Source: DATKPE01 sp033854175 (GTDB lineage Bacteria; Bacteroidota; Ignavibacteria; UBA10030; SZUA-254). Taken from it: a stretch of DNA of 7,877 nt. The notes under the pieces were generated by a model that did not search any database, was not told the origin of the DNA, and worked only from the letters and a program-made list of their open reading frames with translations. The stretch is taken from contig JAWOKN010000075.1 in NCBI GenBank assembly GCA_033854175.1, forward strand, positions 1-7,877, given 5' to 3'. This document shows, piece by piece, positions 1 through 5,894 of this stretch; the first letter of the stretch is position 1; each line of letters begins with the position of its first letter. A program made the position numbers and the translations under genes.

Positions 1-1302
1 AGTTGCACGAAGTACGTCTGTGAACACCTTGGTTCCTTCTTCCTCGGCCGGAACGTTATCCTCTTCCATACCCCTATCTTGCACTATTCGAACTCGCTCG
101 ATCTGGCGGGAATCGATCATGAAGGGCGAGTGCGTTGTATAAAGTACCTGATGGTTTGGCCCCAACTCCTCCTCAATATACCTCAGTAGATCCCCCTGAG
201 CACTTCCGTGCAGAGCGAGCCCAGGCTCGTCGAGCAACAGGATCAGAGACTGGCTCTTCTCCTGTTGCTGGGCATACCAAGCCAAGAATGAGAAGAACCA
301 AACAAACCCACGAGAGCGCTCTCCCACTAGTGTTGTTGCGAGATGTTTGGAATCATGTACTTCTGCCCATAAATTCGTTCCAGACCGCATCCCATCGGGA
401 TCCTCAGGTTTTGCTGGTCTCACGTCAAAGCGCATTTGGATGTGCTTGTTTTGCGACCAGTACTTCAGGATCGTTCGACTCAGCTTGTTGCCAGCACCCT
501 CCAATCGGTTCTTGAGATCCAACGTTCGAGTAGAACTCAAGAGATCATCAAGTGTCAGATTGGCGAGCGTGACTAGGCCAAGAAGTGGGTGGTCGGAGCG
601 CTGGAGATTTCCTGAGGCAAGGCGTTGCTTGAGGGCTTCAATGTTCTCGTGTCCCTTCATCTGATAATATTCATCGAAATACAGAAACTTAGGCACTCGT
701 GCCGAGAGGTACTTCTGGTATGCAGCAAGGCTAAAACCCTTTGCGGTTTCCACTTCGTTCACGAGAGTTTTCAAGCGTTTCGTATGCTCATCCTCTTTGG
801 TGGTTTTGATCGCATTTGCCAGGTTTTCCAAGGTTTCACATCCATTGAAATCCGCGACAGTGGTCTCTGACAACTGTGCCCGCTTTATTAGGTTACGACA
901 TGCAATCTTCTCATCGATCTTGAGAGTCAGATACGTCTGGTTGTTGTAGCCACGTACTAACGTCAGCACCGGTGGTGTAAGACATCCTTCGCCAAATTCT
1001 GCTTCGATGAGATGCTTTTCTTCCGCTGAAAGGTCGAAAGTAGCAGTAATGACATGGGCAGGCGTTTTCGTCCCCTTCTTAACGTCCTGCTGATAGTCAC
1101 TTACCGTAGCTCGTGGGTAATCGTCCGTAACACTGAATATCCCCTCGCCCGCATCCAACGGATTTAGGCGATGAAGTGCTTGCAAGACAGCGGTTTTTCC
1201 CGCTTCATTTTTCCCCACAAGGCATGTTATGTCTCCAACCTGAAACTCACCGGTGTCAACCACGGACCGAAAGTTGGTGATACGTATTGTCTTTAACTTC
1301 AT
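1..1302 (-). CDS. OLD-family-like AAA ATPase, partial (C-terminus beyond left edge)
   Basis: An open frame of 434 codons starts at ATG 1302-1300 and runs without a stop or frameshift to base 1, so the C-terminus is missing. The N-terminus (MKLKTIRITNFRSV) is the opening strand typical of RecF/SMC/OLD-type ABC ATPases. Walker A is GKNEAGKT at residues 30-37. A signature-like segment VGERSRGF lies at 326-333, Walker B LILLLDEPG at 353-361 (D358, E359), and the H-loop THSPFMID at 389-396. About 290 residues between Walker A and the signature leave room for the dimerisation or coiled-coil insert of this family. In full-length relatives a TOPRIM nuclease domain usually follows the ATPase; it would lie outside the window, so nuclease activity is inferred only. 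A good Shine-Dalgarno (AGGAG, 1313-1317) lies 10 bases before the ATG, behind its own promoter. It lies next to an integrase, so it is probably cargo of the element and may act in phage defence. The ATPase call is firm; the subfamily is not. Confidence 0.85.
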   Translation of the reverse strand, partial: MKLKTIRITNFRSVVDTGEFQVGDITCLVGKNEAGKTAVLQALHRLNPLDAGEGIFSVTDDYPRATVSDYQQDVKKGTKTPAHVITATFDLSAEEKHLIEAEFGEGCLTPPVLTLVRGYNNQTYLTLKIDEKIACRNLIKRAQLSETTVADFNGCETLENLANAIKTTKEDEHTKRLKTLVNEVETAKGFSLAAYQKYLSARVPKFLYFDEYYQMKGHENIEALKQRLASGNLQRSDHPLLGLVTLANLTLDDLLSSTRTLDLKNRLEGAGNKLSRTILKYWSQNKHIQMRFDVRPAKPEDPDGMRSGTNLWAEVHDSKHLATTLVGERSRGFVWFFSFLAWYAQQQEKSQSLILLLDEPGLALHGSAQGDLLRYIEEELGPNHQVLYTTHSPFMIDSRQIERVRIVQDRGMEEDNVPAEEEGTKVFTDVLRAT

Positions 1303-1312
1303 TGGTATTCTT

Positions 1313-1317
1313 CTCCT
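1313..1317 (-). promoter_or_regulatory. Shine-Dalgarno site of the ATPase gene
   Basis: AGGAG on the minus strand, followed by 10 bases and the ATG at 1302. It supports that start codon and contrasts with the backbone rib genes, which lack such a site. Confidence 0.6.
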
Positions 1318-1362
1318 GAAGGTCTTTATCCTGAGCAGTAGGTTGGATCACTAGCGTTATAG

Positions 1363-1376
1363 CCGTTATTAAACGG
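1363..1376 (-). promoter_or_regulatory. Small dyad at the predicted transcription start of the ATPase gene
   Basis: CCGTT and AACGG form perfect 5-base arms around a 4-base loop (minus strand CCGTTTAATAACGG). The dyad begins about where transcription from the promoter at 1384-1412 would start. It could be an operator or an RNA hairpin in a leader of roughly 75 bases. It is short enough to be chance. Confidence 0.3.
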
Positions 1377-1383
1377 TGTACCA

Positions 1384-1412
1384 ATTATACGGAAAGCGAC
1401 CGCAAGACGCAA
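1384..1412 (-). promoter_or_regulatory. Putative sigma-70-type promoter of the ATPase gene
   Basis: On the minus strand a perfect -10 box TATAAT (1384-1389) stands 17 bases from TTGCGT (1407-1412), which matches the -35 consensus at three of six positions. It lies in the 219-base gap between the integrase stop and the ATPase start. This suggests the ATPase is transcribed on its own rather than only with the integrase. I saw no convincing terminator in the rest of the gap (1413-1521). Confidence 0.5.
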
Positions 1413-1521
1413 GTGGGTAAGATATTATCCCGATTTCACGGAGATCAACAACCTACAATGTGTTTCTTGAGTGATATTTCGAGATTGAGTGGGCATAATC
1501 TTGCCTATCTCTCGGCTGAGG

Positions 1522-2586
1522 TCACCCTAGTAGGACTGGAGGAAGTTCCTCGCTTTTTCCGCCATTGAGTGGGAGGGAAATCCGGTTCACAGTGGTGTGG
1601 AGCAGCTCCGGCTGGAGGTGGGCGTAGATCTCCGTCGTGGAGATGCTCGCATGACCCAGCATTTCCTTGATCTCATACAGGTTGGTGCCCTTCTGTACCA
1701 GCCAGCTCGCAAACGTATGGCGGAGGGTATGGAAATGTACACGCTTATCCAATCCTGCCAGATCAGCATAATAGCGGAACCATCGTGTGACGACATCCCG
1801 TGCCCATGGACGACCATCGGATTTCAGGAATACTCTCCCCTCCCGTCTGTTCAATCCATGGAGTAGCGCGAAGATAGTATCGTTCATCGGAACTACCCGG
1901 TTCTTCATCGACTTAGTCACGAAGGTAGCTGTGTTTTGTACATGGATGAGGCGCCTGTCGAGGTCTATGGCATTCCATTCCAGGGAAATGATCTCTGATG
2001 ATCGTAGCCCGGTCAGGACCGCGAACACACAGAGGTGATTGAAGCATGGATCAAGGATGACGTTCAACAGCTTAGTGAAATCCGCCTCCGATAGGAAAAC
2101 CGGATGAATTTCTGGCACCTTAGGCTTCTTCACCTGTCTCCAAGAGTTACGGCTTATTATCTTCCAGCGGCATGCCGTCTGAAAAGCACTTGCTAATCCC
2201 GCATAACAATGGCGAGCAGCATAACGACTGGATGCTTGGAGCTTCATGGTCAGAAACTTCTCGATGACCATCTCATCCACCTTACTGATTTCGACGTCTC
2301 CTACAAGCCTTATCAGCTCATTAAAACCCATCTGGAACGTGCCCCGGACTGTGTTGGGCCTGTACCGTGTTGATGCGTATTCCAGAAAGGTAGTCCGGAA
2401 GTCCGAAAGCGTTACCACACTGCTTTTTATGGTATCCTCATACTCCGGAGGGGGCTCAAACGTATGGAAGGCCCTGGAGGCCTCAAATTTCAGCTTAGTA
2501 TGTGTGGAACAGCGGTGACGTTTACCCTTGGAAGTCTCGTAGTAAATGTACCAATAACCATCTCGGGGGTCTTTTGAGAGGAACAT
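1522..2586 (-). CDS. int: Tyrosine recombinase / phage-type integrase
   Basis: A site-specific recombinase that would integrate and excise the element by breaking and rejoining DNA through a phosphotyrosine link. I chose ATG 2586 (354 residues) because GGAG (2596-2599) stands 9 bases upstream; ATG 2601 (359 residues) has no Shine-Dalgarno site. Residues about 1-45 look like a small arm-site DNA-binding domain (YWYIYYETSKGKRHR), about 55-155 the helical core-binding domain, and about 160-335 the catalytic domain. Catalytic residues are R195 in TGLRSSE, K225, H286 and R289 in HTLRH, H312 in LGHAS and nucleophile Y321 in EIYAHL, all present, so the enzyme should be active. It starts about 80 bases past the 3' end of tRNA-Lys on the same strand, the usual place for an integrase that uses that tRNA as its attachment site. 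The stop is TGA at 1522-1524. Confidence 0.93.
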   Translation of the reverse strand: MFLSKDPRDGYWYIYYETSKGKRHRCSTHTKLKFEASRAFHTFEPPPEYEDTIKSSVVTLSDFRTTFLEYASTRYRPNTVRGTFQMGFNELIRLVGDVEISKVDEMVIEKFLTMKLQASSRYAARHCYAGLASAFQTACRWKIISRNSWRQVKKPKVPEIHPVFLSEADFTKLLNVILDPCFNHLCVFAVLTGLRSSEIISLEWNAIDLDRRLIHVQNTATFVTKSMKNRVVPMNDTIFALLHGLNRREGRVFLKSDGRPWARDVVTRWFRYYADLAGLDKRVHFHTLRHTFASWLVQKGTNLYEIKEMLGHASISTTEIYAHLQPELLHTTVNRISLPLNGGKSEELPPVLLG

Positions 2587-2590
2587 AATG

Positions 2591-2632
2591 CGTGACTCCA
2601 TGCGTGACTATGTTAGTCACGCCCTGGTCACG
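2591..2632. repeat. Four-copy CGTGAC array with a perfect central dyad
   Basis: CGTGAC occurs at 2591-2596 and 2603-2608 on the plus strand, and as GTCACG at 2616-2621 and 2627-2632. Centres are 12, 13 and 11 bases apart, near one helical turn. The two inner copies sit in a perfect inverted repeat, GCGTGACTA (2602-2610) and TAGTCACGC (2614-2622), separated by TGT. The array lies between tRNA-Lys and the integrase and ends just before the preferred integrase start. Likely roles are arm-type or excisionase sites next to the attachment core, or an operator for the integrase gene. Confidence 0.7.
2596..2599 (-). promoter_or_regulatory. Shine-Dalgarno site deciding the integrase start
   Basis: GGAG on the minus strand lies 9 bases upstream of ATG 2586. 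The upstream ATG at 2601 is preceded only by the GTCACGC repeat arm. The shorter start therefore has the better support, and it leaves the repeat array wholly outside the coding region. Confidence 0.5.
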
Positions 2633-2668
2633 TGTAGCAGGGAAGGTGGCGAAACTAGGCCTTTTTTG

Positions 2669-2741
<73 letters not shown>

Positions 2742-2784
2742 AATGCCAAATCCTGATGGTCGAAGCTATATCCAGGAAGAGTAT

Positions 2785-3138
2785 TTATTTACCCTGAGGC
2801 GCTTGCTGAGTCGGGACAGTTTGCGGAACTGATCGTGGCGGAACAGCCCTGGGAATGCTTGTCGGACTTCCACCCCGTTGAATAATACTTTCCGTCCCCT
2901 CTGTTCTCCCCGGCAGGAAAAATATATTGATAATCAGGCATAGCCCGATGAATACGCTCGCCAGGACCCACGTTGATTTACTGAGGAAATCGGCGGTCCT
3001 TCTGACACCAAAGACGGTCCCCATAGATCCACCGCCAAACGACCCTGCAAGGCCACCTCCCTTGCTTGATTGCATAAGTACAACGATAATCAAGAGAATA
3101 CAGACCACGACATCAAGTGAAACCAGAATTCCGTACAT
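2785..3138 (-). CDS. secG: Protein translocase subunit SecG
   Basis: The small auxiliary subunit of the SecYEG channel in the inner membrane, which supports SecA-driven protein export. The 117-residue protein has two transmembrane segments, about 3-22 and 56-76, joined by the family's conserved cytosolic loop VLMQSSKGGGLAGSFGG (20-36) and followed by MGTVFGVRRTADFLSKST. After residue 78 a hydrophilic, Pro- and Gln-rich tail is variable in the family. The start ATG 3138 has a Shine-Dalgarno site (AAAGGG, about 6 bases upstream) and a strong promoter directly before it. The gene is followed by tRNA-Lys; a tRNA next to secG also occurs in other bacteria. Confidence 0.95.
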   Translation of the reverse strand: MYGILVSLDVVVCILLIIVVLMQSSKGGGLAGSFGGGSMGTVFGVRRTADFLSKSTWVLASVFIGLCLIINIFFLPGRTEGTESIIQRGGSPTSIPRAVPPRSVPQTVPTQQAPQGK

Positions 3139-3165
3139 AGTATCCCTTTATGAATTTAGCTTATA

Positions 3166-3194
3166 ATTATACAAAAAATCTTTACCAATTTCAA
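3166..3194 (-). promoter_or_regulatory. Sigma-70-type promoter of secG-tRNA-Lys
   Basis: TTGAAA (3189-3194) and a perfect TATAAT (3166-3171) are separated by exactly 17 bases on the minus strand. Transcription would start near 3158, giving a leader of about 20 bases before the secG Shine-Dalgarno and ATG. The -35 box contains the TGA stop codon of the upstream gene (3191-3193), so the promoter is packed against the rib cluster. Confidence 0.75.
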
Positions 3195-3949
3195 CCGATA
3201 AGACTGAAATTCCGGACCTTCGTATTTAAATTTAAGCCAGTCAGATCATCCCCATCTTGATCATATGGGGAGTGATATCCAAACCAGCTCCAGTCCTGCA
3301 AAACGGCCCGTCTCTCCTCGGCATCCATCTTATAAAAATCGGGGACGATCGTCCTGTAGGGGGGGAAATTGTTGTATTTTTGATCGTTGACGATTGAAAA
3401 AACCCTCTGTTCCCTGATTAATGACTCAAATGACGGCAGCGCCTGTTCATTGTCTGGTCTGAGAAACACCGATCCGTCGTTGAAAATCGCCTTCTTCGAT
3501 TTGATGAATTCACCTTCATCATTGATTCCGATATGCACACCTGGTGCGATCCGGGAAGCATGAAGAAGAAACTCACAGACGAGGTAGGCGTTGTATTCAT
3601 TCCCGGCCACCCGTGTAAAGCCGCTGGCGATGCAGCCGTCCTGATATCCGCCCCGTTTGACGATAATCAGGTCCTTTTGTAACAATCCATCGACAATCTC
3701 CTCCTCCGAGCGTCCCTCCTTTCGCCAGGCGGAGATATTTTCATGTATGATATTCAAAAGTTCAGCGTCCGTGAATGCGGTATCATGAGTATTGGGAAAG
3801 ACGATGTATCGCCGGAACGCCAATTTTCCGGCTGTCCATAAAAATTCCCCGTTGTACCAGCTTTGAAGCCTGGCAATTTCCTCCCACTGCTCATGTTCCA
3901 GAACATTACCGTTATCCTCCCGGATCTCATAGTATATTTTCCGTGCCAT
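3191..3949 (-). CDS. Unrecognised 252-residue protein in the rib cluster
   Basis: I do not recognise a family. The protein is soluble in appearance: no signal peptide, no transmembrane segment, no zinc-finger or nucleotide-binding motif. It is acidic and aromatic-rich, with six tryptophans (W22, W31, W38, W75, W220, W222) and two cysteines (C106, C125). Segments that may be conserved are QWEEIARLQSWYNGEFLW (21-38), KRGGYQDGCIASGFTRVAGNEYNAY (starting at K98) and the C-terminal WSWFGYHSPYDQDGDDLTG. The start ATG lies 6 bases after the ribE stop, with no Shine-Dalgarno site, so translation is probably coupled to ribE. Steady codon use and tight spacing argue that it is a real gene and part of the backbone rather than the element. 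Its place next to ribE hints at, but does not prove, a flavin-related role. Confidence 0.82.
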   Translation of the reverse strand: MARKIYYEIREDNGNVLEHEQWEEIARLQSWYNGEFLWTAGKLAFRRYIVFPNTHDTAFTDAELLNIIHENISAWRKEGRSEEEIVDGLLQKDLIIVKRGGYQDGCIASGFTRVAGNEYNAYLVCEFLLHASRIAPGVHIGINDEGEFIKSKKAIFNDGSVFLRPDNEQALPSFESLIREQRVFSIVNDQKYNNFPPYRTIVPDFYKMDAEERRAVLQDWSWFGYHSPYDQDGDDLTGLNLNTKVRNFSLIG

Positions 3950-3955
3950 GATTGA

Positions 3956-4612
3956 CTAAAATCCGGATTCGCGGAGATCCTCGATTGAAAAATCTGCCTT
4001 TCGGGCAGAAGGATTCTGATGCACCCGCAGAGACATCATCCGCTCGATATATTTTCCGATGACATCAAACTCGATATTAACCTTTGAACCTGATCTATAC
4101 AATGGAAAGATCGTTTTCTCCATGGTATGCGGGATAATGGCCACCCGGAACGATGCTTCAAGAAGTTCCGCCACCGTCAGGCTCACACCGTCCAGGGCGA
4201 CTGAGCCGGTAAAAACGATATACTGCAGGAAGGCAGGCGGAACCGACAATTCGTACATCGTGCTTTCGTGAAGTTTTTGGATGTCAAGAATTGTGGCGAC
4301 GGTATCGACGTGTCCGAGAACCAGGTGGCCGCCAAGCCGGTCATTCCACCGGAGCGGAAGCTCGAGGTTAACGGAATCCGCCATGCGGAGATCCCCGAAG
4401 GTTGTCTTTTTGAGAGTTTCCTCGACGGCGACAACTTCAAATGTTTCCGACTGCTGCCGGACAACTGTCTGGCAGACCCCGTTCATTGCCACGCTGTCGC
4501 TCACAGTGAGCTGAGGCGCAAGCGATGACGACCGGACTTCCAGACGGAGCCCCCCCTCCATCTTCGTCACCTGTACGATCTTCCCGACATCCTGAATGAG
4601 TCCTGTAAACAT
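3956..4612 (-). CDS. ribE: Riboflavin synthase, alpha subunit type
   Basis: Catalyses the last step of riboflavin synthesis, the dismutation of two 6,7-dimethyl-8-ribityllumazine molecules, in the cytoplasm as a trimer. The start chosen is ATG 4612 (218 residues), because the protein then begins MFTGLIQDVG, the invariant family N-terminus. The longer in-frame start at 4666 would add 18 unrelated residues and overlap ribD. Two homologous lumazine-binding barrels are visible. The first is about 1-95, with MNGVCQTV at 43-50; GHLVLGHVD follows at 95-103. The second is about 98-190, with FTGSVALDGVSLTV at 134-147, IPHTMEKT at 160-167 and VIGKYIERM at 184-192. The length is normal. The gene starts 16 bases after the ribD stop and has no clear Shine-Dalgarno site, which suggests coupling to ribD. 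E. coli names this gene ribC; B. subtilis names it ribE. Confidence 0.95.
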   Translation of the reverse strand: MFTGLIQDVGKIVQVTKMEGGLRLEVRSSSLAPQLTVSDSVAMNGVCQTVVRQQSETFEVVAVEETLKKTTFGDLRMADSVNLELPLRWNDRLGGHLVLGHVDTVATILDIQKLHESTMYELSVPPAFLQYIVFTGSVALDGVSLTVAELLEASFRVAIIPHTMEKTIFPLYRSGSKVNIEFDVIGKYIERMMSLRVHQNPSARKADFSIEDLRESGF

Positions 4613-4628
4613 GATGCTTGTGTCGTGG

Positions 4629-5729
4629 TTAACGTTTGTGGATTTCGCCTTCCAGGAGAAGGTCATTATGAATTCTTACCACCGTGGTATGCACAAGGGG
4701 GATCGCTTTCTCAAGCCGGAGCGCGGGGAGGTGCTCGGTTGCTGTGAGCCCGCGCCCGATGATTCTTGGTGAGATAAAGCAGTGGATTTTGTCTGCGGAC
4801 TTCGCCGAGAGGAACAGGCTGATCAATTCGGCCCCGCCTTCGACCAGCACCGATGTCATCCCGATCGATGCAAGCTCATCCAGGATCTTTTCCGGAGATA
4901 TCCGCCCCGGTTGACGTGTCCCGATGCCCCTGACGATGACCCCCTGATTTTCGAGATAGCGTTTTTTTGACGGATAGTTGGACAGAAATCTCTGGTCGCA
5001 GAGAATAACGGTTTTCGCCTGCTTCTGACGTGTAAAGACGGATGCCGATTGTGGTGACGAGAATTTCCCGTCAATGATGACGCGGACCGGATTCCGGCCG
5101 GGAGCGGAGCGGACTGTAAGCCGGGGATTATCCGTCCTGACCGTTCCCGCCCCGACGAGAATCGCGTCATATCTCGATCTGAGGGCATGGGTAAACCTGC
5201 GCGATTCGTTATTGCTGATCCAGCGGGAAGTTCCATGGACATCGGCAATTTTTCCGTCAAGAGTTTGTGCGAACTTGACTGCGACATAGGGCAGGCCGGT
5301 CGACATGAATTTAAAGAACGGTGCATTGAGGCGGCGGCATTCTTCCTGGAGAATACCTGTGGTCACACCAATCCCCGCTTTTTTCAGTTGCCGGATCCCG
5401 CCGCCTGAAACCTGCGGATTGGGATCCCTGGTACCGACATGGACACGGCGGATACCTGATGCGATGATCAGATCGGTGCAGGGGGGGGTTTTTCCATAGA
5501 TATTACACGGTTCGAGATTGACATAGAGATCCGCGCCCCTGACATCCTCGACGGCATTCCGGACGGCGTTGACCTCTGCATGCGGTCCCCCGAAATACTC
5601 ATGAGATCCCTGACCGATGATTTTCCCGTTTTTGACGATCACCGCACCGACGCAGGGATTCGGATGGACCCATCCCAGGCCGCGCCGGGCTATTGCCAGG
5701 CAAAGTTCCATATAATCTTCATGAGTCAT
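4629..5729 (-). CDS. ribD: Bifunctional pyrimidine deaminase/reductase RibD
   Basis: Carries out two consecutive cytoplasmic steps of riboflavin synthesis: deamination of the pyrimidine product of GTP cyclohydrolase II, then NADPH-dependent reduction of its ribosyl side chain. Residues 1-145 are the zinc deaminase domain: HPNPCVGAVIV (22-32), zinc ligands H50 in PHAEVNA (E52 catalytic), C75 in LEPC and C84 in TPPC. Residues about 146-366 are the reductase domain: KFAQTLDGKIA (152-162), LVGAGTVRTDNPRLTVR (191-207) and VLVEGGAEL (295-303). The length of 366 fits the fused family, and the start MTHEDYM is typical. One oddity is that the loop after LEPC reads NIYGK rather than the usual SH(H/Y)GK/R. 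The codons there contain a run of eight C's. No FMN riboswitch or clear Shine-Dalgarno site is seen upstream; ribE follows after 16 bases. Confidence 0.95.
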   Translation of the reverse strand: MTHEDYMELCLAIARRGLGWVHPNPCVGAVIVKNGKIIGQGSHEYFGGPHAEVNAVRNAVEDVRGADLYVNLEPCNIYGKTPPCTDLIIASGIRRVHVGTRDPNPQVSGGGIRQLKKAGIGVTTGILQEECRRLNAPFFKFMSTGLPYVAVKFAQTLDGKIADVHGTSRWISNNESRRFTHALRSRYDAILVGAGTVRTDNPRLTVRSAPGRNPVRVIIDGKFSSPQSASVFTRQKQAKTVILCDQRFLSNYPSKKRYLENQGVIVRGIGTRQPGRISPEKILDELASIGMTSVLVEGGAELISLFLSAKSADKIHCFISPRIIGRGLTATEHLPALRLEKAIPLVHTTVVRIHNDLLLEGEIHKR

Positions 5730-5894
5730 GGGAAATGCAGAGGATCTTCTCTAGAAATGTACGATGGGAATTCTTCATAAACAATGATCCATATGACTAA
5801 AATGTTGTGACGGGAAGCCGCTCGTATCGCAGCCGGGGGGGGGTAGCGTGCCGTGGTGGTCCGGGGGGACGTCCGGGCAGGAGCTGTCCCGGCC
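5730..5894 (-). promoter_or_regulatory. Spacer before ribD: G-run region, hairpin and a weak promoter candidate
   Basis: The 165 bases between the Gfo/Idh stop and ribD hold no gene I can support. Just after the stop, 5874-5893 can fold as a GC-rich stem (five pairs, a bulged T, three pairs, loop GAG) but no T tract follows it. Next on the plus strand come runs of six G's (5863-5868) and nine G's (5835-5843). Nearer ribD the minus strand has TTGTTT, 17 bases, TACATT, which is a weak promoter match. The conserved FMN-riboswitch pattern is not present. Confidence 0.35.

Larger units (their letters stand above)
1..2668. mobile_element. Tip of an integrative element inserted at tRNA-Lys (partial)
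   Basis: The stretch from the base after the tRNA-Lys discriminator leftward holds an integrase, its probable binding-site array and an OLD-like ATPase, and it breaks the secG-tRNA housekeeping context. The right boundary is placed at or just inside the tRNA 3' end because tRNA-targeting integrases recombine there and leave the gene intact. I found no second copy of the tRNA 3' segment within the window, so the left attachment site and most of the cargo lie beyond base 1. Whether this is a prophage, a genomic island or a conjugative element cannot be told from this piece. Confidence 0.7.

Noticed and set aside
135..870. Three plus-strand open frames of 81-126 codons
   Set aside because: They lie antisense to the continuous OLD-like ATPase frame, have low-complexity unrecognisable products and no start signals.
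1..1302. Possible frameshifted or decayed ATPase gene
   Set aside because: Reading the minus strand codon by codon from 1302 to 1 gives one unbroken frame with all ATPase motifs in order; it is only cut by the window edge.
1..1521. Second copy of the tRNA-Lys 3' end as the left attachment site
   Set aside because: No match to the T-arm/acceptor segment was seen left of the integrase by eye, so the other site must lie outside the window.
2651..2668. GGCC plus T6 as a plus-strand terminator
   Set aside because: The T run is there, but no stem with a complementary arm precedes it, and no plus-strand gene ends nearby.
4613..4666. Longer ribE start at 4666
   Set aside because: It would add 18 residues before the invariant MFTG N-terminus and overlap ribD; homology clearly favours 4612.
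5874..5893. Intrinsic terminator behind the Gfo/Idh gene
   Set aside because: The stem is imperfect and is followed on the minus strand by GGACGTCCCCCC rather than a T tract, so it is described only as a hairpin.
5730..5894. FMN (RFN) riboswitch upstream of ribD
   Set aside because: I looked for the conserved RFN blocks on the minus strand and found none; the spacer is also dominated by G/C runs.
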